12,473 nucleotides of DNA, taken from assembly GCA_022600235.1 (NCBI GenBank), contig JAHZKS010000044.1, forward strand, positions 1 through 12,473. The letters are read 5' to 3'. Positions 6,642-12,473 of the stretch are shown piece after piece. Every line of letters begins with the position of its first letter. The stretch's first letter is position 1. Both the position numbers and the translations under genes were made by a program. The stretch comes from Alphaproteobacteria bacterium (GTDB taxonomy: Bacteria > Pseudomonadota > Alphaproteobacteria > Rickettsiales > JABSSG01). The notes beneath the pieces are model-generated. The model had not been told where the DNA came from and searched no databases. It saw only the letters and a list, made by a program, of their open reading frames with translations.

Positions 6642-9057
6642 AATTATGGAAGAAAAAAAAGATGGTAACTACGGCGCTGAATCCATCAAAGTGCTTAAAG
6701 GCTTAGAGGCTGTAAGAAAAAGGCCAGGTATGTACATAGGTGATACAGATGACGGATCTGGTTTGCACCATATGGTATATGAGGTTATGGATAACTCCAT
6801 AGATGAGTCGTTAGCAAAGCATTGTGATAAGATTAAAGTAAGTTTGAATGTAGATGGATCTGTATCTGTTGAAGATAATGGCCGTGGTATTCCTGTGGAT
6901 ATGCATGAAGAAGGGAAGTCAGCAGCTGAAGTGATTATGACTCAATTGCATGCAGGTGGTAAGTTTGATCAAAATTCTTATAAGGTATCCGGTGGTCTGC
7001 ATGGTGTAGGTGTGTCTGTTGTTAATGCGCTATCTAAATGGCTCGAACTAACTATTTGGCGTGATGGGAAAGAACATTTTGTTAGGTTTGAAAATGGTGA
7101 AACAGTATCTCCATTAGTAGCAAAAGGTCCCTCAAATGGGAAGACAGGTACACGTGTGGTATTTTATCCATCTGTAGATACTTTTAGTAATATTGAATTC
7201 CAATTTTCTACATTAGAGTATCGTTTTAAGGAGCTGGCATTTTTAAATTCTGGAGTTTCAATAGAGCTTGAAGATAAAAGAGAAGAAGGTAAAAAGGTGC
7301 TTCTTCATTATGAAGGTGGTATTGAAGAGTTTGTGAAATATATAGATAGGGCAAAAAACAAGGTTCATGATCCTATAGTCATTAAATCTGAAAAAAATGC
7401 TATATCTCTAGAGTTAGCAATGGAATGGAACGATAGTTATCATGAAAATATCCTGTGTTTTACTAATAATATTAGACAGCGTGATGGTGGTACCCATTTG
7501 GCTGCTTTTAAAGCAGCTCTGACACGTATGATTAATAAATATGTTGATAAACTTCCCACTGCAAAAAAGCAGAAACTTTCTTTAACCGGAGAAGATTCCA
7601 GAGAAGGGCTTAGTTGCGTTCTTTCCGTGAAAGTTCCTGATCCGAAGTTTTCATCTCAGACAAAAGACAAATTAGTGAGTTCCGAGGTGAGGCCTGTTGT
7701 TGAGAGTATAGTTAGTGAGAAATTAGATCAATGGTTTGAAGAAAATCCTGCAGAAGCAAAAGATATTATTGCAAAGATAAGTGAGGCTGCATATGCACGT
7801 GAGGCTGCAAGGAAAGCAAAAGAATTAACTCGTAGAAAGGGTGCGCTGGATATATCAAACCTTCCTGGAAAGTTAGCAGATTGTCAGGAAAAAGATCCTG
7901 CAAAATCTGAGATCTTCATAGTTGAGGGAGACAGTGCTGGAGGTTCTGCAAAGCAAGGTCGTAGTAGATTTTTTCAAGCTATCCTTCCTTTAAGAGGAAA
8001 GATTTTGAATGTTGAAAGGGCTCGTTTTGATAAGATGCTTGGTTCTGAGCAAATAGGTACTTTAATCACGGCTTTAGGAGCTGGTATTGGTAAAGATGAT
8101 TTTAATCCTGATAAAATAAGATATCATAAAATTATTATTATGACTGACGCCGATGTTGATGGTTCTCACATACGTGCCTTATTGCTTACATTCTTTTATA
8201 GGCAAATGCGTGAAATAATAGAGAGAGGTTATTTATATATAGCTCAACCTCCTTTATATAAAGTCAAAAGAGGAAGCAAAGATGTTTATATTAAAGGAGA
8301 TAAAGAATTAAACGAATTCTTGTTTTCCGGAATATTAGAGGACATACAAATTTCTTCTAAAGAAGGGAAAGTTTTTGATATAGATCTGAAGCTCTTCTTG
8401 TCTAATATTACTAGGTACAAAGATTTAGTCCTTAAGCTATCTAAGAAACTGCCAGTTAGAATAGTAGAAGCTTTGTCATTAGAAGGTATTTTTGATGCTA
8501 AACATTCTAATGCTTCTGAATATAAACAGCGTCTCGATAAGGTGATTGGCAGGTTAATGAGCCAAGAAGAAGATGCCTTTAATGTCGAATGGACTCATTC
8601 GGATTTAGGAGATGGTAGAACAGAGCTGAAGAAGGTTATTAGAGGAGTAGAAGAAGCATATATCTTTGATGAAGCATTTTTACAGAACGCTGATTTTATA
8701 AATGTGATAGAGTCTGCTAAAGAAATAAAGAATTATTTTGCAGAAGGTTGTAGAATTGTTTTCAAGAGCGACGGGAAGTATTTTGATGTGAATACTCCTT
8801 CAGAATGTTTCAATAAATTATTTGAATTAAGTAAAAAAGGAATGAGTTTGCAACGTTTTAAGGGTTTAGGTGAAATGAATGCAGACCAATTATGGGATAC
8901 AACTTTGAATCCTAAGAATAGATTCTTGACTCAAGTTAAAATAGAAGATTTCGATCAAACAGAAGAAATTTTTTCTACCTTGATGGGAAGTGTAGTTGAG
9001 CCAAGAAAAGAATTTATTAGAATTCATGCAGATGAAGCTAAAAATATAGATACTTAA
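6634..9057 (+). CDS. gyrB: DNA gyrase subunit B
   Basis: GyrB is the ATPase and Toprim subunit of gyrase, which introduces negative supercoils with GyrA. From ATG 6634 it is 807 residues. The GHKL ATPase is at ~20-225: VYEVMDNSIDE (48-58, Glu50 the likely catalytic base), DNGRGIP (81-87), GLHGVGVSVVNALS (121-134). The transducer QTK loop is at 342-344. Toprim has EGDSAGG (431-437) and TDADVDGSH (504-512). A long insertion (~555-735) of the Gram-negative kind precedes QRFKGLGEMNADQLW (740-754). The E. coli Lys447 position is Arg454, common elsewhere. Three starts are possible: GTG 6628, ATG 6634 and ATG 6646. I prefer 6634 because MSKI.EEK.. resembles the start of rickettsial GyrB as I recall it. 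It overlaps recF by 8 nt (ATGAGTAA) and meets rluC tail to tail. Confidence 0.97.
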   Translation: MSKIMEEKKDGNYGAESIKVLKGLEAVRKRPGMYIGDTDDGSGLHHMVYEVMDNSIDESLAKHCDKIKVSLNVDGSVSVEDNGRGIPVDMHEEGKSAAEVIMTQLHAGGKFDQNSYKVSGGLHGVGVSVVNALSKWLELTIWRDGKEHFVRFENGETVSPLVAKGPSNGKTGTRVVFYPSVDTFSNIEFQFSTLEYRFKELAFLNSGVSIELEDKREEGKKVLLHYEGGIEEFVKYIDRAKNKVHDPIVIKSEKNAISLELAMEWNDSYHENILCFTNNIRQRDGGTHLAAFKAALTRMINKYVDKLPTAKKQKLSLTGEDSREGLSCVLSVKVPDPKFSSQTKDKLVSSEVRPVVESIVSEKLDQWFEENPAEAKDIIAKISEAAYAREAARKAKELTRRKGALDISNLPGKLADCQEKDPAKSEIFIVEGDSAGGSAKQGRSRFFQAILPLRGKILNVERARFDKMLGSEQIGTLITALGAGIGKDDFNPDKIRYHKIIIMTDADVDGSHIRALLLTFFYRQMREIIERGYLYIAQPPLYKVKRGSKDVYIKGDKELNEFLFSGILEDIQISSKEGKVFDIDLKLFLSNITRYKDLVLKLSKKLPVRIVEALSLEGIFDAKHSNASEYKQRLDKVIGRLMSQEEDAFNVEWTHSDLGDGRTELKKVIRGVEEAYIFDEAFLQNADFINVIESAKEIKNYFAEGCRIVFKSDGKYFDVNTPSECFNKLFELSKKGMSLQRFKGLGEMNADQLWDTTLNPKNRFLTQVKIEDFDQTEEIFSTLMGSVVEPRKEFIRIHADEAKNIDT

Positions 9058-10001
9058 TCTTTGATTTCTAGTTCATTTATTGTTTTCTTTATATGTTCTG
9101 GAAGAGGGCATTCTATATCATATTTTTTTCCTTCGATATTTGGAATATGCATTTTATAGGCTGCTAGATGTAGCTTTGATGAGTTATGTATTTCTTCATA
9201 TATAGATTTTTTTCCTCCATATTTTCTGTCTCCTAATATAGGTAAGCCTAGCAGTTCTGCTGCATGTAGCCTAATCTGATGTGTTCTGCCTGTAACTGGT
9301 TCAAATTCGACAATATGCACATCTTTGTTCAGTGTTTTCTTTAAATAAAATTTTGTTATAGAGTCTTTTCCATCAATACTCTCTGACATTTTTTCTTTGT
9401 CTCCTATAGTATTTTTTTTCATGAGCATTCTTAAAGTTCCACTGTTTTTTATTAACTTCCCTTTAATTAATGCAATATATTTTTTTTGTAGTTCTTTTGA
9501 TTGAAAGGAATACATCAGTGCTTGTGCAACTTGTTTTGTCCTGGCTAGTATGAGAAGTCCAGAAGTGTGTTTGTCTAATCTATGTACTAATCTGGGAGAT
9601 TCTTCTTTTTCGAATTTTAAATCTGGTAAGATATCAGCAATGCTTATTTTTATTTTACTTCCTCCTTGTACAGCAACATCATAAGGCTTATTGATTGCTA
9701 TAATATTTTTATCTTTGAATATTATATTTTGTTTGATTTCTTCTGATAATTTTTTTTGCAATATAGGGCTTGGACTTTTTTTCTTCTCTGTTTTATTTAA
9801 AGAAGAAACTTTTTTTATTGATATTACATCGTTCTCTTTTAGTGGATAATTATATTTTGTAGATGAGTTGTTAACCTTTATATCTTTTTTTCTAATAAGT
9901 TTCTGAATCAAACTAAATGGAATGGCTGATTTGTCTTTTAAGAACCTGTCTAATCGAGTATTAGCATCTTCTGTGTGAATTGTAAATTTTGTCTCTTTCA
10001 T
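9054..10001 (-). CDS. rluC: RluC/RluD family 23S rRNA pseudouridine synthase
   Basis: Enzymes of this family isomerise specific uridines of 23S rRNA to pseudouridine; E. coli RluC targets 955, 2504 and 2580. The 315-residue protein has an N-terminal S4 RNA-binding domain (~13-65, TRLDRFLKDKS to NDVISI) and a Lys/Ser-rich linker (~66-90). The catalytic domain then shows NKPYDVAVQGG (104-114), the RluA-family motif HRLDKHTSGLL (140-150) with catalytic Asp143, and later VTGRTHQIRLH with LGLPILGDRKYGG. The order fits RluC better than RluA, which lacks S4; RluD cannot be excluded. The ATG at 10001 has no clear Shine-Dalgarno. Its TAA shares the palindromic TTAA (9054-9057) with the gyrB stop on the opposite strand, leaving no room for a terminator between them. 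Confidence 0.93.
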   Translation of the reverse strand: MKETKFTIHTEDANTRLDRFLKDKSAIPFSLIQKLIRKKDIKVNNSSTKYNYPLKENDVISIKKVSSLNKTEKKKSPSPILQKKLSEEIKQNIIFKDKNIIAINKPYDVAVQGGSKIKISIADILPDLKFEKEESPRLVHRLDKHTSGLLILARTKQVAQALMYSFQSKELQKKYIALIKGKLIKNSGTLRMLMKKNTIGDKEKMSESIDGKDSITKFYLKKTLNKDVHIVEFEPVTGRTHQIRLHAAELLGLPILGDRKYGGKKSIYEEIHNSSKLHLAAYKMHIPNIEGKKYDIECPLPEHIKKTINELEIKD

Positions 10002-10040
10002 ATGTTATTTAGATTTTTTCAAAAAAATCGTAAAGTTCTT

Positions 10041-10069
10041 TTGACTTATTGGCATTTCTTATGTATTAT
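10041..10069 (+). promoter_or_regulatory. Predicted sigma70-type promoter of rplY-pth-ychF
   Basis: TTGACT (10041-10046) is followed after exactly 17 nt by TATTAT (10064-10069). Each hexamer matches consensus at 5 of 6 positions. The expected start is near 10076, giving a leader of about 39 nt before the rplY ATG. This is the best promoter match in the window. Called by eye. Confidence 0.65.
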
Positions 10070-10099
10070 GCGGCTACAAAATAATTCTTCGATTAACAC

Positions 10100-10104
10100 A
10101 AGGA
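10100..10104 (+). promoter_or_regulatory. Ribosome binding site of rplY
   Basis: AAGGA lies 10 nt before ATG 10115 but only 4 nt before the in-frame TTG at 10109. The spacing, plus the conserved start of L25 proteins, favours the ATG. Confidence 0.6.
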
Positions 10105-10114
10105 TAGATTGATT

Positions 10115-10774
10115 ATGAGTGATTTGTCAATTAAAGCAGATTTTAGAGAAACAGTTGGTACTGGTTCAGCCCGCGCAATTAGAAGAGAGGGTAAGGTGCC
10201 TTGTGTTGTATACAGCAAAGGTCAGCAAGGAAAACATATTTCACTATCTGCAAGAGATGTAGACTTGATTTGCCACAGATTTGATGTGAAGACTAATACA
10301 GTACGTTTAGAAATAGATGGTAAAGTGCAAGAAGTGTTAGTGAAGCAAGTAAGCTTACATCCTGTAACAGATCAAATTGAGCATGTTGATTTTCTTTCTA
10401 TAGATGATGCAACATTATTAAGAATTGATGTTCCTATCAAAATTATTGGTAAAGAAAAATCAGTTGAGATAAAGAGAGGTGGTGTTGTAAACATGGCTAA
10501 ACGTTTTTTAACATGTGAAGTGAAAAAAGACAACATACCGCACTCAATTGAAATAGATGTATCCGGTATCAAAATGGGTGCCCCTTTTGCTCTAAAAGAT
10601 ATTAATCTCCCTTCTGGTATTCAGCTAATAGATAAAGATCTAAACCAAACTATATTAAAAATTACAGGTAAAAGGTCTAAATCTATGGTAGAAGAAGAAA
10701 CTACTGCTGAAGAAGGAGAGGAAGGTGCAGAAGAAAACGCAGAAGAAAATAAAGATACTGCACAAGATAAGTAA
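10115..10774 (+). CDS. rplY: 50S ribosomal protein L25, long CTC/TL5 form
   Basis: L25 binds 5S rRNA in the large ribosomal subunit. The 219-residue product is the long two-domain form (TL5/CTC), unlike the ~94-residue E. coli L25. The 5S-binding N-domain covers ~5-95, with GTGSARAIRREGKVP (15-29) and HPVTDQIEHVDFL (82-94). The beta-rich C-terminal domain follows to ~186 (IDVPIKIIGKE ... INLPSGIQLID). The last ~29 residues are a Glu-rich, low-complexity acidic tail, common in alphaproteobacterial L25 and probably disordered. I chose ATG 10115 over TTG 10109 for Shine-Dalgarno spacing. It heads a three-gene translation cluster, with pth 14 bp downstream. Confidence 0.97.
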   Translation: MSDLSIKADFRETVGTGSARAIRREGKVPCVVYSKGQQGKHISLSARDVDLICHRFDVKTNTVRLEIDGKVQEVLVKQVSLHPVTDQIEHVDFLSIDDATLLRIDVPIKIIGKEKSVEIKRGGVVNMAKRFLTCEVKKDNIPHSIEIDVSGIKMGAPFALKDINLPSGIQLIDKDLNQTILKITGKRSKSMVEEETTAEEGEEGAEENAEENKDTAQDK

Positions 10775-10788
10775 AACACTATTCATTT

Positions 10789-11364
10789 ATGTATTTAATA
10801 GTTGGTCTCGGCAATCCGGGAACAAAGTATCAGTATAACAGACATAATGTTGGATTTATGGCTGTAGATACTATAGCTGCTAGATATTCTTTTTCTAAAG
10901 AACCAGAAAAATTCAAAGCTCAAGTTTTTAAAGGTACGATTGACAGTAAAAAAGTTATAGCAATTAAACCTATGACTTTTATGAATGATTCTGGAAAGGC
11001 AGTATCTGCATTTATAAATTTTTATAAGATAGATATAGAAAAAGTTATTGTACTACATGATGAACTAGATTTAACTTTAGGTAAAGTAAGATTAAATATA
11101 GGAGGAGGAGTTGCTGGTCATAATGGTTTGAAGTCTATAAACTCTATGGTAGCAAATAAATATGCTAGAATTAGGATAGGAATAGATCATCCAGGGAATA
11201 GGGATTTAGTCTCAAGGCATGTATTGCAGAATTTCTCTAAAGAAGAGGCTTTTGAGATAGAGATTGCTTTATCTAATATTTCAGATCTTTTTCCTGATTT
11301 GCTTGAAGAAGGGTATGATTCTTTTACTAGCAATATTAACCAACTTCAAAAAAAAATGAGGTAG
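10789..11364 (+). CDS. pth: Peptidyl-tRNA hydrolase
   Basis: Pth cleaves the ester bond of peptidyl-tRNAs that drop off ribosomes, recycling tRNA. At 191 residues it has the usual bacterial length and all expected catalytic residues. GLGNPG is at 6-11 and NRHNVGF at 17-23 with catalytic His19; the first residue is Asn where Thr is usual. KPMTFMNDSG (60-69) supplies Asn66, HDELDL (90-95) supplies Asp91, and GGGVAGHNGLKSI (105-117) supplies Asn112. No Shine-Dalgarno is evident before the ATG, which is 14 bp after rplY. The gene ends in a 9-A run (11348-11356) and its TAG is 1 bp from the ychF start, so pth and ychF are almost certainly cotranslated. Confidence 0.97.
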   Translation: MYLIVGLGNPGTKYQYNRHNVGFMAVDTIAARYSFSKEPEKFKAQVFKGTIDSKKVIAIKPMTFMNDSGKAVSAFINFYKIDIEKVIVLHDELDLTLGKVRLNIGGGVAGHNGLKSINSMVANKYARIRIGIDHPGNRDLVSRHVLQNFSKEEAFEIEIALSNISDLFPDLLEEGYDSFTSNINQLQKKMR

Positions 11365-11365
11365 T

Positions 11366-12469
11366 ATGGGATTTAAATGTGGTGTTATTGGTCTTCCAAA
11401 CGTTGGGAAATCTACATTATTCAATGCAGTAACGGGTACAGTATCTGCCGAAGCGGCTAATTATCCTTTTTGTACAATTGACCCTAATGTAGGTAGAATC
11501 TCTGTTCCTGATTTTAGGCTGGAGAAATTGTCAGAGATTGCTGGTTCTGCAAAAATAATTCCTACATTCATTGAAATTGTTGATATAGCTGGTCTTGTAA
11601 AAGGAGCAAGTAAAGGTGAGGGGCTAGGAAATAAGTTTTTAGGAAATATAAGAGAGGTGGATGCAATTGTTCATGTAGTCAGATGTTTTGAAGACCAAGA
11701 TGTTACGCATGTAGAAGACACAGTAGACCCAATCAGAGATATTAACCTTATTGAGACTGAGCTAGTGCTTGCAGATTATGAATCTCTAAGCAAAACATTA
11801 GAAAAACATAAGAGTAAAAATAAATTCTCTAAGGATAAAGAGATTTTGAGTGAAATTGAATTAATGGAGAATTGCTTAAAGATTCTTGATGAAGGAAATC
11901 CTGCAAGAGATTTGATTAAAGAAGGGATCTCTGAGGAGAGCTTGAAAAAATTGCAATTAATAACCAGTAAACCGTACTTTTTTGTATGTAATGTATTAGA
12001 AAGTGAAGCTGCTAGTGGTAATGAACTTTCAAAGAAAGTGTTTAATCTTGCAAAAGATAGGGGTGTGAAAACATTAGTAATTTCTGTAAAGGTTGAAGAA
12101 GAGATTAGTTTATTAGAGACAAAAGAGGAAAAAGAATTTTTCTTAGAAGGTTTAGGTTTGGAAGAATCTGGATTAGATAAGTTAATAAAATGTGGACATG
12201 AGATGCTTGGTTTAGAGACTTTTTTTACTGTAGGTCCTAAAGAAGCCCATGCTTGGACTATTAAGAGTAATACATTAGCTCCTCAAGCTGCAGGTATAAT
12301 TCATACAGATTTTGAAAAAGGTTTTATCAAAGCGGAAGTAGTGAGTTATGATCATTACATAGAATGTAATGGTGAGCAGAAAGCGAAAGAGAGTGGTAAA
12401 TTAAGACTTGAAGGAAAAGAATATACAGTGCAAGATGGCGATATAATACATTTTAGATTTAACGTTTAG
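11366..12469 (+). CDS. ychF: Ribosome-associated nucleotidase YchF (OLA1/Obg-related)
   Basis: YchF is a TRAFAC-class P-loop protein related to Obg that binds ribosomes and hydrolyses ATP in preference to GTP; it has been linked to stress responses. The 367-residue product is full length. Walker A GLPNVGKST is at 9-17. The switch region YPFCTIDPNVG is at 33-43 and G3 DIAGLVKGASKGEGLGN at 73-89. The G4 position reads NVLE (209-212) instead of NKxD, the family feature that relaxes GTP specificity. A coiled segment lies at ~125-200, and the C-terminal TGS domain at ~283-366 (FFTVGPKEAHAWTIK ... VQDGDIIHFRFNV). A GAGG at 11358-11361 lies 4 nt before the ATG. The stop falls 4 bp before the window edge. 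The pth-ychF pairing is conserved widely in proteobacteria. Confidence 0.97.
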   Translation: MGFKCGVIGLPNVGKSTLFNAVTGTVSAEAANYPFCTIDPNVGRISVPDFRLEKLSEIAGSAKIIPTFIEIVDIAGLVKGASKGEGLGNKFLGNIREVDAIVHVVRCFEDQDVTHVEDTVDPIRDINLIETELVLADYESLSKTLEKHKSKNKFSKDKEILSEIELMENCLKILDEGNPARDLIKEGISEESLKKLQLITSKPYFFVCNVLESEAASGNELSKKVFNLAKDRGVKTLVISVKVEEEISLLETKEEKEFFLEGLGLEESGLDKLIKCGHEMLGLETFFTVGPKEAHAWTIKSNTLAPQAAGIIHTDFEKGFIKAEVVSYDHYIECNGEQKAKESGKLRLEGKEYTVQDGDIIHFRFNV

Positions 12470-12473
12470 AGTA

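Noticed and set aside
6646..9057. gyrB starting at ATG 6646
   Set aside because: Possible, with a weak TGAG 7 nt upstream, but the residues from ATG 6634 match the start expected from related GyrB proteins better.
10012..10029. GATTTTTT/AAAAAATC inverted repeat as a terminator
   Set aside because: The arms are almost all A-T and leave essentially no loop, so a stable hairpin is unlikely.
10006..10034. Possible minus-strand promoter for rluC (TTTACG, 17 nt, TAAATA)
   Set aside because: The -10 matches consensus poorly and the resulting transcript would start at or inside the rluC ATG. No better candidate was seen in the 113-bp gap.

Overview
This window is an AT-rich, densely coding bacterial chromosome segment with AT-ending codons. 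The gene content and protein sequences look alphaproteobacterial: an sdhE-mfd pair, an rplY-pth-ychF cluster, a GyrB of the long Gram-negative type, and a short rhodanese of a kind I associate with alphaproteobacteria. Base composition would fit an AT-rich marine or host-associated lineage, but I cannot name the genus from sequence alone.

Layout. Positions 1-2096 (minus) hold the first ~698 codons of mfd, the transcription-repair coupling factor, cut by the left edge. sdhE (2102-2350, minus) lies just upstream of mfd and shares its transcript. A 191-bp divergent intergenic region (2351-2541) carries a good minus-strand promoter for sdhE-mfd, a block of A-tracts, a plus-strand TATAAT box, a small hairpin and a possible 17-codon leader ORF. 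From 2542 to 9057 (plus) runs a very tight cluster: rhodanese, dnaA, dnaN, recF, gyrB, with gaps or overlaps of at most about 8 bp. gyrB collides tail to tail with rluC (9054-10001, minus), sharing 4 bp. A 113-bp gap (10002-10114) holds a near-consensus promoter for a second plus-strand cluster: rplY, pth, ychF (10115-12469). There is no gene-free stretch over 300 bp.

How the genes fit together. The dnaA-dnaN-recF-gyrB block is the ancestral bacterial replication cluster: initiator, sliding clamp, gap-repair ATPase and gyrase B subunit. The rplY-pth-ychF block serves translation: 5S rRNA-binding protein L25, peptidyl-tRNA hydrolase and a ribosome-associated ATPase. rluC modifies 23S rRNA. Mfd rescues stalled RNA polymerase for repair, and SdhE flavinylates succinate dehydrogenase.

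I found no mobile element, CRISPR array, tRNA or rRNA gene, phage gene, toxin-antitoxin pair or defence system. The window is essentially core housekeeping. The points most worth a second look are the rhodanese heading the dnaA cluster, the structured leader before it, the absence of DnaA boxes beside dnaA, and the terminator-free gyrB/rluC collision. I do not see a convincing undescribed system here.
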